Positions 11,607-23,930 of a stretch of DNA of 64,000 nucleotides are shown here, piece by piece. The notes beneath the pieces were generated by a model. It worked only from the letters and a program-made list of their open reading frames with translations. It did no database searches and was not told the DNA's origin. Both the position numbers and the translations under genes were made by a program. The first letter of the stretch is position 1; every line of letters begins with the position of its first letter. The DNA comes from Anthonomus grandis grandis (taxonomy: Eukaryota; Arthropoda; Insecta; Coleoptera; Curculionidae). The DNA lies in NCBI RefSeq assembly GCF_022605725.1, contig NC_065567.1:28127127-28191126 (forward strand). Reading direction: 5' to 3'.

Positions 11607-13382
11607 CAGTGTGGTGACTTTAACTGGAATAAATTCAGTTTAAACTAATCAAAATTTATCTCGCAAAATTTCTGAGACCCGTCGATTTTTGTTTATTTTT
11701 TTTTCACATTTCAAGATAGTTTTTGTGTTTTTTCACCTACAGAGACTTTTTTTTTTCAAATGGAAAGCCACTTTTTTTAAACTCTCATTGAAAAGAGCTA
11801 TTTTTCTTGATTAAATTGCCCTATTTAATTTTGTGATTATCTAAAGGAGAAATACAAAAAAAAACCATTAAATTATTAAAAGTTGCGTTTAATGTATAAG
11901 ATGCTCAAAATGAGCACCATTTACTTGTTGGCAAAGCCCAAGACGATAATAAAATTCGTTTTTGACATTTTCTAACACTTCTGGAGATATTTGTCGGCTT
12001 TCTTGCCTAATGCGTTCTTCGAGTTCGTCTAGGTTTCCTTGTTTGCTCATATAAATTTGACTTTTCAAATGTCCCCACAGAAAAAAATCAAGTGGGGTGA
12101 GATCGGGAGAACATGTCGGCCACTCGATTACACCCCTTCTACCAATCATTGTCATCTAAATACTAACGTACATTACGGGCATAATGTGGGGGAGCACCAT
12201 CTTGTTGCATCCAGATTCTTTTATCATACAAATCTGGATCGAACTGACTCGGATATAAGGCACGTAAGACTGGAACTAGTTCATGTTCAAGAAATTCTAG
12301 ATATCTTTCCCCAGTTAATGTATTATTGAAGAATATGGGCCCTATAACTTGCCTGCCAATTATGCCAGCGCAAACATTAGTTTTCTGGGGATATTGTGTA
12401 TTAGTTTCCCTTACCCAGTGTGGGTTCTCGTCGGACCAGTAGCGACAGTTCTGCTTATTAACATGGCCATTTAGGGTGAATGTAGCCTCATCAGAAAAAA
12501 GAATCCACTCCGAAGATATGCAATTTTTGTCAATGGCGGTCATCATTAATTGCCAGAACTGAACTCTGCGATCTGGATCGTCTTCCAATAACTCTTAAAC
12601 GGGTTGCATTTTATAAGGTCGTTTGTTTGCACTTTTTAAAATTTTTTGCACAGATTTATGATGAATAGAGTTTTCGCGAGCTACTCTTCTGGTTGCAGTT
12701 ACAGGATTTTCTTCCATCGCTAACAACACATTTTATTGGGTGTTTTTATCGATTTTAGAAGACCTTTGTCTTGAAACATCCCTCACGTGCCCAACTTCTC
12801 GAAATTTGCTTTCGATTTGACTAACCGTACCTTGGTTAATAGGTGGCAAACCTGGATATTTCTGCCTGAATAAGTGGACAACCTCTAGCTGAGTACGACT
12901 TCTGTCTCCACAACCAGTCATCATTAAGATTTCAATCTTGTGGGATTGGGATAAATAAGGCATTTTTTCAATATAAGTTAACTTACTTAACAATTGGTTG
13001 AAATTCACTTTAACACTACAACAATGTCAAGAAATGTCTCGATACCAATAAAATAAACAAACACGCCAAAAATTTACCAATACAAAATAGTTCGAGGCTT
13101 TTAATAATTTAATGGTTTTTATTTTTTTTTCGTATTTCTCCTTTAGATAATCACAAAAGTATATAGGGCAATTTAATCAGGAAAAAGGCCTCTTTTTAAT
13201 GAGAGTTTAAAAAAAGTGGCTTTCCATATGAAAAAAAAAAGTTTGAGTTAATTTGGACCCAATATAAAAACTATCTTGAAATGTGAAAAAAAATAAACAA
13301 AAATCGACGGGTCTCAGGAATTTTGCGAGATAAAATTTGATTAGTTTAAACTGAATTTATTCCAGTTAAAGTCACCACACGG
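11607..13382 (-). mobile_element. Mariner-type element with ~280-bp terminal inverted repeats
   Basis: The termini CAGTGTGGTGACTTTAACTG (11607) and, in reverse complement, CCGTGTGGTGACTTTAACTG (13382) begin inverted repeats that extend to about 11884 and 13098. TA dinucleotides flank the element at 11605-11606 and 13383-13384. Length 1776 bp. It carries one transposase relic on the minus strand. Terminal repeats of this length are unusual for mariner relatives, most of which have about 30 bp. Confidence 0.88.
11889..13008 (-). pseudogene. Mariner/IS630-type transposase with DUF4817-like HTH, broken
   Basis: N-terminal part (from 13008): SQSHKIEILMMTGCGDRSRT and FRQKYPGLPPINQGTVSQIE, a helix-turn-helix of the DUF4817 kind. 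Then MEENPVTATRRVAREN with a second HTH, and a DDE_3 core: WILFSDEATFTLNGHVNKQN (first Asp), MQQDGAPPHYARNVR (second Asp), IEWPTCSPDLTPLDFFLWGH (third Asp), ending [10 protein letters not shown]. Stops occur after NTQ, before ELLEDDP and after RNVR, with a one-base shift near 12150. The distance from second to third Asp codon is 112 nt, so the original spacing was about 36-37 residues. Inactive. Confidence 0.85.
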
Positions 13383-16130
13383 TATATGCCACTGTGTAGG
13401 ATACGATATACTTTTCATACACGTAAATATTTTATAGTGTAATAATGGAATATCAAACTTAAATAAAATATAGAAAAAAAAGGAAATACATTAAGATGTA
13501 CAAAAAATAATAGTGATACCAAATAAGATATAGAAATAAAAATAACTCAGAAATACACATTTGCTCAAAACTAAACAGAAATTAAAAAAATAAAATTTAT
13601 TTTAGAAAAATGCAGTGGTTCCCTTGTGAATCCCTTATGAACGCCTTTGGTAAAAATCAATTCTTTTCTTTAAGCGAGACATTTTATTGTAAACCCTGTA
13701 ATTTTTTTTACGAGTCTTTTTGAGTATAAATATTCTTATTAAAATTGAGTTACATAAATATGCCTACGTAAAAAACCATTTATTTAAATAATTTTATAAA
13801 CCAAAATAACGAAACGACTTTAATTCCTCTATGTAAATGCAGTTACTTTTGACGGACTTTTTTTTGGGGAAGAGGAAGGTCCGCGCATGTACCTAAATAA
13901 TAAATACGACCGCCTTAAAAATTCTATTTCCAGAAAAAAAAAAGAAATAATTTAAATGATTCACAAGCATACATATTCATAAACCCTTGGGGTTAGAAAC
14001 TTAGCCCATCAGTTTTAGTTATTTCTCTCTCTCGCTTTACCTTATCGATTTTTTACATAGTAGTGTCCTAGATACATAGCTTAAAATAATATTGCATTCA
14101 CGTTCACCGTTTTACCTTTTTTTTTTGTTAAGGTTAAATGTAGCGTTATTCTTGTTTAAATGACGTGGTTTTTTCACCAAAAGAAATATATATATGTGTT
14201 TTTTTATGTCATTATCGGTTGAATAATCGGCTTACAAGGCATATCAAAATATTTTCAGGTTCACTTTGACGATGTTTCCAAACAAGCAGGCATAAGTAAT
14301 TGCCTGCTGATCTTTTTATCCCACAGTTTATTTACCACATAAGCGGTCATTATAAATTAAGATTTTTTTCCTCGGTTTATTGTTGTTTTTAAAATTGAAA
14401 GTTTTTTTTTCGCTGGAAATCGACCATAATATTTACGGAGAATTTGGAGAGAGCCAAGTATATGCCTAATGAATCCAAATATTTATGACCTTTAGACGAG
14501 CATTTAACGGGATTTGTTTGCTTTTAATTAGTTAATGACGACATAGTTAATTTTGGGGTTTATTATTTTTAATTTGGCGCCCTTCTTGATGGAGTTCTAT
14601 GACGCTTTAAAACCTTCAAGACATAAATAAACCGTGAATTTATTCATCCTGTCAAATAACAACGAGGCTGAGTACATCCAACTGGAATCCGGTAAAGAAA
14701 TCTTAAACACGCCGCATAAAGATTATTTTACGAAGTTTTTTTTCATTCGCATGAACAGAGATAATAAATGCTGAAAGTTTACCAGATCCGGGATAACTCA
14801 ATATCATAACTCCGAACTTTTGTGATATAAATGAGTTTATATGAAGTGACTGAAGGAACTTTTGTATCAATTTAAAAGGGGAGCAAAAAAGACACAAGAT
14901 TTGGGTCATCGTAAAAACTTCACTCCGGTAAAAAGCCCATTTACCGCGGTTATGTTTAGCAACCCTTTGTTAGAAAAAAAACACACCCCTAATGATACGT
15001 CTATACAAACTAGGAAAAATACAAAATAAAGTCCCTCGTGATAAAAAGTTTTACTGGTTATTTAGCTGGCGTGTAGGCGGCCATTTGAGTAATTTACTAC
15101 GCTTCTTAAAACGACCTCATTAAGGGAAAGGGTAAAAAACACATCCTGGTCCATGGAGAAAGACATGGAGAGTTTTTGCAATTAAAGCAAGGCTTCCTTT
15201 CTTTATCATTACCATCATTTTAAAATTGCCTTTTTATTACGTCATTGGCATCACTACATGCCTCAGCCGTAATTCCATTACGATCGTTAATGATTCTTCG
15301 GCTCTCAGGTGAGTTTCCATGCTTAAGAATAAGTTATTGATTTTTTTTTGTAATTTCTACCTCATTTCATTATTGATTGGATCATTTCAAAATTGCGTGT
15401 GTATGTTATTTCATAACAATGGTCTCCAATACGTGAGTCTGAAATGCCAAAAAATGAAACCTATTGAAAAAGAAGAATATGGACTTTTCTACCTCACTCC
15501 ATTGTTCCTTGATCATTTTAAATTTGTTTTTTTTATCACGTCATTTACAACACACATGTCAACCAATAGCGGTTCTTTTTTTAAAAGACGATCTAGAATC
15601 CTCATGAAATATAATTTTTGAGTGAAATTTCGGTATTTCTATTACTTGTACTTATTATGCGGAATACGTTGACGTAATCATCCCCATTCGTGTGGGATTT
15701 TTGAAATAATTGATTCATTATTTAACACACAAAAAAAAGTAGTAATCGCAATGACGTAATAATTGTGCTGAAATATACATTAAATAAGCGCCGACAAAAT
15801 TAAAAAATATGTATGCAATACCTGGGCTGCTTTTATTAATTTATAATAATAATTACACGTTTGATTACAAAATCGATATGATAAACATCGCCCTCGTCTA
15901 AAATTTAATATAGCTCTGCGCCTTTTAACGTTTACCCCCCGGGGAAGGAAAGGGGTGCCTTTTTTCTATTACCCTTTTAATTGGAATATGCCGAAGAGTA
16001 TGTAAGTAATTTTGAATGAAAAAAGAATTGAATAAATATAGACAAGTTCTGAATCCTTTTTATTGATATTTCTTTCACGGGATATGAGCAGATCTAACGA
16101 AATAAGAGCAATTGGAGCTTTGGAAAAATA
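13383..16130. other. Gene-poor intergenic stretch
   Basis: AT-rich with scattered more complex blocks (13850-14700, 15050-15300). Open frames at 14703-14909 and 15319-15621 show no domain. I see no terminal repeats or exon with good splice sites. Confidence 0.45.
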
Positions 16131-19100
16131 TCATTTTTCGACCTTGTTTTTAAGCCGAAAAATTGACTCTAAAAATGCAATATCACAGCTAATATAAAAG
16201 GTACGACCTTCCTTTTTAGATGGTCTCGTTGGATTCAGAAAGACGAAACTAAGAGAAAACCGTTGGAATTTTCCCGATAGCTCTTGTAGAAGATTTCGGG
16301 TATACCCCCAAGTTTGGATTTTTTTCAGAAATTTTTTTTTTCGAATTCGAACAAACTATTCCAGCGGATTGTTCTCATCAAGTAGATCACGAAATACCGG
16401 GTTATAACAGGATTCGATCAGAAATACCGGAATGAGAGCACTTTGAAATTTCGGAAATTGTCACTTTTTGACCTCGTTTTTGAGGCCAAAAATGGGCATC
16501 AAAAATGCTATATCTCGACTATCGTAAAAGCTACAACCTTGCGGATGGTTTTGTTGGATTCAGAACGACGAAACTAAGATAAAACCGTTGGAATTTTCCC
16601 GAGAGCTCTTATAAAAGCCGAGATATGGACCTCCAAAGTTTGGAATTTTTCATTTTTAGGGTATACCCCCCCGTATCGAATTTTTCACCAAAAATTGATT
16701 TTTTTCGAATTTGAACTAACTATACCAGCGGCTTGTTCCCATCACCTACAACACAAAAACACCGGGTTATAATGAGTTTCGAGAAAAACTAAGGGAGTTA
16801 TAGCACTTTGAAAATGCGAAAAATCGATTTTCTTTAAACCCGAAAATAGCTATAGAAACCCCTATCAGGGGCTTATTCCCATCACCTACATTACGAAAAC
16901 ACCGGATTATAACGGAATTCGACCAGAACAAGTGGAATTATAGCACTTTGAAAATTCGGAAAAAAGTCAATTTTCGACCCCGTTTTTGAGCCCAAAAATG
17001 GGTCCTAAAAATGCGAGATCTCAGCTATTATGGGAGCTACGACCTTGCGGGTGGTCTCGTTGGATTCAGAAGGACGAAACTAAGTCAAAACCGTTGGAAT
17101 TTTCCCGATAGGACCCATAGAAGCCGAGATATGGACCTCCAAAGTTTGGGATTTCTCATTTTTAGGGTATACCCCCCCGTATCGAATTTTTCACCAAAAA
17201 TTGATTTTTTTCGAATTTGAACTAACTATACCAGCGGCTTGTTCCCATCACCTACAACACGAAAACACCGGGTTATAATGAGTTTCGAGAAAAACTAAGG
17301 GAGTTATAGCACTTTGAAAATGCGAAAAATCGATTTTCTTTAAACCCGAAAATAGCTATAGAAACCCCTATCAGGGGCTTATTCCCATCACCTACATTAC
17401 GAAAACACCGGATTATAACGGAATTCGACCAGAACAAGTGGAATTATAGCACTTTGAAAATTCGGAAAAAAGTCAATTTTCGACCCCGTTTTTGAGCCCA
17501 AAAATGGGCTACAAAAATGCGAGATCTCAGCTATTATGGGAGCTACGACCTTGCGGATGGTCTCGTTGGATTCAGAAGGACGAAACTAAGTCAAAACCGT
17601 TGGAATTTTCCCGATAGGACCCATAGAACCCGAGATATGGACCTCCAAAGTTTGGGATTTCTCATTTTTAGGGTATACCCCCCCGTATCGAATTTTTCAC
17701 CAAAAATTGATTTTTTTCGAATTTGAACTAACTATACCAGCGGCTTGTTCCCATCACCTACAACACGAAAACACCGGGTTATAATGAGTTTCGAGAAAAA
17801 CTAAGGGAGTTATAGCACTTTGAAAATGCGAAAAATCGATTTTCCTTAAACCCGAAAATAGCTATAGAAACCCCTATCAGGGGTTTATTCCCATCACCTA
17901 CAACACGAAAACACCGGGTTATAACGGAATTCGACCAGAACAAGTGCAATTATAGCACTTTGAAAATTCGGAAAAAAGTCAATTTTCGACCCCGTTTTTG
18001 AGCCCAAAAATGGGCTACAAAAATGCGAGATCTCAGCTATTATGGGAGCTACGACCTTGCGGATGGTCTCGTTGGCTTCAGAAGGACGAAACTAAGTCAA
18101 AACTGTTGGAATTTTTCCGATAGGGCCCATAGAAGCCGAGATATGGACCTCCAAAGTTTGGGATTCCTCATTTTTAGGGTATACCCCCCCGTATCGAATT
18201 TTTCACCAAAAATTGATTTTTTTCGAATTTGAACTAACTATACCAGCGGCTTGTTCCCATCACCTACAACACGAAAACACCGGGTTATAATGAGTTTCGA
18301 GAAAAACTAAGGGAGTTATAGCACTTTGAAAATGCGAAAAATCGATTTTCTTTAAACCCGAAAATAGCTATAGAAACCCCTATCAGGGGCTTATTCCCAT
18401 CACCTACATTACGAAAACACCGGATTATAACGAAATTCGACCAGAACAAGTGGAATTATAGCACTTTGAAAATTCGGAAAAAAGTCAATTTTCGACCCCG
18501 TTTTTGAGCCCAAAAATGGGCTACAAAAATGCGAGATCTCAGCTAATATGGGAGCTACGACCTTGCGGGTGGTCTCGTTGGATTCAGAAGGACGAAACTA
18601 AGTCAAAACCGTTGGAATTTTCCCGATAGGGCCCATAGAAGCCGAGATATGGACCTCCAAAGTTTGGGATTTCTCATTTTTAGGGTATACCCCCCCGTAT
18701 CGGATTTTTCACCAAAAATTGATTTTTTTCGAATTTGAACTAACTATACCAGCGGCTTGTTCCCATCACCTACAACACGAAAACACCGGGTTATAATGAG
18801 TTTCGAGAAAAACTAAGGGAGTTATAGCACTTTGAAAATGCGAAAAATCGATTTTCTTTAAACCCGAAAATAGCTATAGAAAACCCTATCAGCGGCTTAT
18901 TCCCATCACCTACATTACGAAAACACCGGATTATAACGGAATTCGACCAGAACAAGTGGAATTATAGCACTTTGAAAATTCGGAAAAAAGTCAATTTTCG
19001 ACCCCGTTTTTGAGCCCAAAAATGGGCTACAAAAATGCGAGATCTCAGCTAATATGGGAGCTACGACCTTGCGGGTGGTCTCGTTGGATTCAGAAGGACG

Positions 19101-19910
19101 AAACTAAGTCAAAACCGTTGGAATTTTCCCGATAGGGCCCATAGAAGCCGAGATATGGACCTCCAAAGTTTGGGATTTCTCATTTTTAGGGTATACCCCC
19201 CCGTATCGAATTTTTCACCAAAAATTGATTTTTTTCGAATTTGAACTAACTATACCAGCGGCTTGTTCCCATCACCTACAACACGAAAACACCGGGTTAT
19301 AATGAGTTTCGAGAAAAACTAAGGGAGTTATAGCACTTTGAAAATGCGAAAAATCGATTTTCTTTAAATCCGAAAATAGCTATAGAAACCCCTATCAGGG
19401 GCTTATTCCCATCACCTACATTACGAAAACACCGGATTATAACGGAATTCGACCAGAACAAGTGGAATTATAGCACTTTGAAAATTCGGAAAAAAGTCAA
19501 TTTTCTACCCCGTTTTTGAGCCCAAAAATGGGCTACAAAAATGCGAGATCTCAGCTATTATGGGAGCTACGACCTTGCGGGTGGTCTCGTTGGATTCAGA
19601 AGGACGAAACTAAGTCAAAACCGTTGGAATTTTCCCGATAGGGCCCATAGAAGCCGAGATATGGACCTCCAAAGTTTGGGATTTCTCATTTTTAGGGTAT
19701 ACCCCCCCGTATCGAATTTTTCACCAAAAATTGATTTTTTTCGAGTTTGAACTAACTGTACCAGCGGATTGCTCTCATCAAGTAGATCACGAAAATATCG
19801 GGTTCTAAGGGAATCCGAGCAGAACTAAGAAATCGAGTATTTTTTCGACCTTTTTTTTGAGGCCAAAAATGGGCTCCAAAAATGCGATATCTCAGGTAGT
19901 ATAAAGGTAC
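16130..19910. repeat. Satellite array, 506-bp unit (edges with 330-341-bp units)
   Basis: A landmark ATGCGAGATCTCAGCTA (or variant) recurs at 16175, 16505, 17011, 17517, 18023, 18529, 19035, 19541 and 19882. Six consecutive intervals are exactly 506 bp; the first is 330 and the last 341. The long units contain two related ~140-bp blocks, one with CATCACCTACAACACGAAAA and one with CATCACCTACATTACGAAAA, each followed by a GCACTTTGAAAAT block. Edge units have only one such block. Interior copies are nearly identical; edge copies are decayed. Each unit yields the same short chance frame, which is not taken as a gene. Confidence 0.97.
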
Positions 19911-21526
19911 TAGTAGAAATTTATAGGTATTATGGCCATAAAGCCTTTGACTATAGAATATATCCTTTTAGAAGCGCCTGCTCAAAAGGGAATCGAGAAA
20001 CAGTAAAATTATATATAACAAATATAAGGACCATAAAACCCTCTATCGGCGTTCATTACGATAGCCGATGAACAAGAAACAAAAAGTAATAGGGTTTCTT
20101 GGGCCAGAAGCCAATGGAAATATCATTTCAAGTTTAGCTGCAACTACTTCCCCCAAAACAAAACATTATAGCACCTCGATGGTGCTGGTTTATGTGTATT
20201 TTATATCCCTAGTTTCATATCAATAAGCCCATTAGGCTTTGAGGGTGCGATTTCGTAAAATCCCTTGTAACGGGCATTTTATAAGCACGTGAGCATTAAG
20301 TTAAGTAGTTTGTCTTCATGCATGGGAATTGTCTTTGTTTCTATGGCATTTCATTTAAATGCGTGCAGCTTGAGTCCATGCATACGATAACCATGTTATT
20401 TTATCATGACCCTGCATAATTATTGAGTCTTATATAGGTAAAAATATTAAAATTTTACTTTTTTATTAATTATTTTTTAAAGTAATTTATGTATGCATGG
20501 TTCTTAGAGAATATCTAATTTATACTTGAAGTATTTATTTATCAGGATTTAAAAACCTTGTCTGATTTTATCTCCAATAACAGTCTCCCCTAGTCTGATT
20601 GCGTAAGCCGAAAATCTGGCCAAATAAAACGTTTCATAAGCGTGGTAACAAGGTTGAAGTAACGTCGACATTGTTGACAAAATCCGCTGAAATTCACGGT
20701 TAAAAAAGCAGCAACATACTATGTAAACGCAAGCAAAGTTTTCATAATTGCGTGGTGCTCTGTCTGCCAGAAGTTATTGCATGTCTGTGTAAATAAAGAG
20801 TAGAAACAAAGGGAAATAGGTCCACTTGATCAATAAAACTCCGTGACACAGATGTATTATGTTACGTAAATGAACCTACACGGTCACGATTCAATACCCC
20901 TCTCGTTTTTTTTTTCTAATCATCATTTCATATCAGAAGATCCAATTAATGCACATCCTCGTTTTAAATTAAAACAAAAAAAAAATCGTATTTATTTTTA
21001 GGACCGACGCGACGATCGATTTTCCCCTTTTATTTCTATTTCGCTGTTCAATTATTTATTTGTCACTTCAACTTTGATATCTCTTGACATTTAATGGGGA
21101 GGATTTTATTAAATCAACCGCTCGCGTAATCCGTGTTTGCCCGATCGAGAATATCGGATCCACTATATTCATACAATATCCCACAGGATTTTGTTTATAG
21201 ATCCCTTATGGATCAAAAAATAAATTTCTAAAATAATTCCCAAACATTTAGGGATGGATATTTGATTTTACCAATGGTTAATGGGGAGTTTCTTGGCATC
21301 ACAATAAAATGAATCATGACGATTATAGAAAATCAAACCGCATAAGAAAAGCATGATTTCAAAGTCAAGTCTTTTTGATGTTATATAAATCACGCTTGAA
21401 AGACACCTCAAAAAGGGGAAGAACTGAGGGATTCGCATAATGACTTAATAATGAAAAATGTTATAAATGTCATCGCGTTCGGTTTGACTACGTCGAAGAA
21501 AGTCATAATTCACATCAGATGGAGAT
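19911..21526. other. Intergenic stretch after the 506-bp satellite, no gene seen
   Basis: Sequence of moderate complexity without open frames of note or paired repeats. Satellite similarity ends at about 19910. Confidence 0.45.
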
Positions 21527-21850
21527 TTATAAGAGCAGTTCACCTCGGAGTCTGGGTCTGGCTGACACGCGATTTAAATGAAATTTAATATATTTTATTA
21601 CTCCATTTTGGGATGTCGGTTCTGGAAAGGGTGCATCAATCAACTTGCAGTTGGAGTAGCTGGAATTAATCCCGTATTTATTTAGTAAATGTTTGGTTAG
21701 TCTGACATTAAATTTCACTACTAAGATTTTTGTTAGTATTACTAATCCAATACGTTTAATGAAGAGACTTAATAAGATAGGTTTTGAGGTTAAAGAGAGA
21801 TAACTGTTGATAAGTGTAATTATACTCATCTTTATTCTATTCATGTACAA
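21527..21850 (-). repeat. Outer block of nested inverted repeat, left copy (possibly Penelope-related)
   Basis: The interval 21640-21770 is the reverse complement of 28790-28910 (shared words TTAGTAGTGAAATTTAATGT, CAGACTAACCAA, TAAATAAATACGGG). A 107-codon minus-strand frame spans it but has no recognisable domain. The right copy lies shortly before a CGAAACACGTGTC motif typical of Penelope-like element ends, which suggests, without proving, a Penelope origin. Confidence 0.55.
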
Positions 21851-22019
21851 AACTTGAATGTCTAAGTGGCGTATGAATTACTTGGGTTTTCTGCACATAC
21901 TAGACGACGCTTTAATGATATAATAGGCAAGGCTTTATAATAAATTTGAATTCAATTGGCATTTGCGGATTAATTTAAATGTAAATAAATAATATTCCAG
22001 TGGTCAATAAATAAAACAT

Positions 22020-22175
22020 CTCCTTCGTGTTTACATTGACGTTTCGATAAATTATATGTCATTGTTTAAGTTGTGTTTTTTACACAATTGTACAGCGATA
22101 ATCTAAAATGGAAATGCTTAAATTAATGAAAAGTTATTCGTATTTATTTAAATTATGCATTTTTGCAAACTATAT
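22020..22175 (-). repeat. Single copy of the GCATAATTTAA...TACGAAT repeat, reversed
   Basis: The reverse complement reads AATGCATAATTTAAATAAAT ACGAATAAC, then a CACAATTGT block and TTATCGAAACGT near its end. It matches the last tandem unit on the right side (28495-28630) almost word for word. Confidence 0.7.
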
Positions 22176-22369
22176 ATATGTTTGTGTTTTAAATGTTAGC
22201 GAACTTGTGTTATAATATTAAATGCTCCGAAAAAAAGTTCAGTCAATAAAAATCATTAGTATTTATATCAGGTCAATATTTCCGGCAAAAAATCTAACTA
22301 TCTTCATCTATCTAAGACGAAATTGACACTAGAGACTCCTTAAATATTAAATCCTTATAATCCGTGGCC

Positions 22370-22760
22370 GATATTATTTGACAACAATATTTTTAACTCC
22401 TTACTCTGCGGAAATTTAGAAATAAATTCTCCTAAATATATTTATAGAAAATTACACATAAATCACAGCTAACTAGTTAAGAAATGCGCTTTTCAATATT
22501 TTATTTTTGAGTTAAGCAGAATTAAACTGAAAAAAGTTTTTTACATCATAGGCAAATATTTTAGTTGTTTTTTAGGCATTTTCGGTACTTCGAGTCAGAA
22601 ACCAATTAAATTATTATTCAAGACAATATTAAAACATTTAAGAGTTAAGAAAAACATTTCTGTTGGGCGCCAAAAAGTTGTTTGTTTTAAAACCATATGT
22701 GGCTTAATAATAATTTGTTAATTAGTAGCGTGAAAAATATTGAAAGGAGTTGTATTATTT
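22370..22760 (+). repeat. Inner block of nested inverted repeat, left copy
   Basis: Reverse-complement partner of 26690-27040. Shared words: TTTTTAACTCCTTACTCT (partner AATTCCTTACTCT), AAGCAGAATTAAACTGAAA, TTTAAGAGTTAAGAAAAA and TGTTGGGCGCCAAAAAGT. Confidence 0.7.
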
Positions 22761-22999
22761 TTGGCTCTTTTTTCACCCAGATTGATAATATTTGAGCATC
22801 AAACAGAAATAAAAATATATTTTCACATATTATTTAATCATCGATTATTAAAAGATAATTTTAAAAATTCTTCTATGGGAAACACACGTTATTTTAATTT
22901 CAAATAAGAAAATCTCATCCATTTTTCACAAAAAGACCGACGTATTCAACAGACGAAAAACAATGAAAAACACAAAGTCACGGTCTCACAACATTTACT

Positions 23000-23049
23000 T
23001 AAAGCTACACGTGTTTCGCTCTATTCAGAGCATCATCAGGCCTAAAACA
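23000..23049 (-). ncRNA. Hammerhead-ribozyme-like motif in Penelope-like element
   Basis: On the minus strand the order is stem I strand (GTTTTAGGC), core CTGATGA (23033-23039), stem II hairpin GCTCT-GAAT-AGAGC, core GAAA, palindrome CACGTG, T, cleavage-site A, then stem I return strand (GCTTTAAGT). Stem I pairs at 8 of 9 positions including G-U. One extra T lies between the CTGATGA core and stem II. The palindromic helix III has no loop and could only form between two molecules, as proposed for dimeric hammerheads of Penelope-like elements. Activity not shown. Confidence 0.6.
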
Positions 23050-23210
23050 ATAATAATTGGTCTTGAAAGAAAAAAAGAGGACATTAAAAAGACTAAAACC
23101 TTAAAAAGCCACTAATGTTGGCAAAACAGTAAATAAACATACATTTAAGGTTAGGATGACTATACAGTTATTTACAACCAAAAAATATAAAAAATTGTAA
23201 AATATCACAC

Positions 23211-23282
23211 CTATTGGGAATCGAACCCGCGACAACAAGCTTACAAGCCAGAGACTATAACCTATGGGCTACCGGAACACTG
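23211..23282 (-). repeat. tRNA-like segment with A- and B-box (SINE head or tRNA relic)
   Basis: The minus strand reads GTAGCCCATAGGTTATAG (A-box-like), an anticodon-like GCTTGTAAGC hairpin, and CGGGTTCGATTCCC (exact B-box GGTTCGATTCC). The acceptor arms do not pair and the T-arm is imperfect, so it is not an intact tRNA gene. Confidence 0.5.
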
Positions 23283-23401
23283 AGGAGAAGTTCAAAACAT
23301 TTGTTGTTAAGCCAAGGCATTCAACACAATATTAAACTTAGTTCAGTTGGAAGAGATTATGTAAATATAAAATTGATTAAATAAGATTATTACAAATAAG
23401 G

Positions 23402-23899
23402 TTATTTGTTATTAAAGATTATTACAAGAACAGGACTCTTCTTGGCTTTAGTAATTTCCATCCTCTCCAGAAGGTCAAGCTTTTTCCCTTTAGGGCATTC
23501 ATGAAGTATTTCAGCTCCGACCTCTGGAGAAAAGTGATGTGTGGAAGCTAACAGGTGATTCGCAAACGCTGACTTTATATCACGGACGTCTGTATTTTTA
23601 AATTTCTCAAACAACGCTACATGTTCTTTAACGCGTGTAGAAATTTTTCTTCCAGATTGGCCAATATATACAGCGTCACAATCCCCACATTTCAAAGAGT
23701 AAACCCCTGATTTCGAAAAGACATTTGCCTTGTCTATCACGCTCACTAACTGTTTTTTTAAATTATTCGCGGTTTTGAAAGCGATTTTGATATTAGAGGT
23801 CTTCAAAAATTTAGCTAAATTTAATGAAATTGAGCCGAAAAAGAACAAAGGTCTAAAGGACTTTTTGCCGTCTTTCGCATGAAGAAGGTTGTAAGTCAA
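23402..23899 (-). pseudogene. Penelope-like GIY-YIG endonuclease domain (truncated polyprotein)
   Basis: This 165-codon frame is the C-terminal part of a Penelope-like retroelement protein, in which a GIY-YIG endonuclease nicks the target DNA. The linker TANNLKKQLVSVIDKANVF is followed by SGVYSLKCGDCDAVYIGQSG, with the CxxC zinc pair and the GVY...YIG core, then RKISTRVKEH (the catalytic Arg region) and LLERMEITKAKK, where the Glu of the GIY-YIG fold falls. The frame continues upstream without a methionine to about 23930 and then loses similarity. The frame itself is intact to its stop, so this insertion is younger than most relics nearby, but no RT is present. Confidence 0.85.
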
Positions 23900-23930
23900 C
23901 CTATATTTATTTAAGAACTTAAAGTATAAT

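Larger units (their letters stand above)
22930..23930 (-). mobile_element. Penelope-like element, 3' part only
   Basis: Contains the GIY-YIG endonuclease end of the Penelope polyprotein (23402-23899), then a 3' region with a tRNA-like segment (about 23211-23282) and a hammerhead-like motif (about 23000-23049). The reverse transcriptase part is absent: similarity stops near 23930, as expected for 5' truncation on insertion. Confidence 0.75.

Noticed and set aside
14703..14909. Minus-strand frame containing YPGSGK
   Set aside because: The P-loop-like word is isolated, with no Walker B or other NTPase context.
15319..15621. 100-codon plus-strand open frame
   Set aside because: No domain, no splice context, and composition as expected from an AT-rich chance frame.
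17046..17080. TCTCGTTGGATTCAGAA in the satellite, partly like a CENP-B box
   Set aside because: About 12 of 17 positions match, but several essential positions (first T, the CGGG end) do not, and the 366-bp units diverge further.
17011..19750. Repeated 69-codon frames in the 506-bp array
   Set aside because: Same reason: a by-product of a satellite unit, without protein features.
23211..23282. Functional tRNA gene
   Set aside because: A and B boxes are visible, but the acceptor arms do not pair and the T-arm is incomplete.
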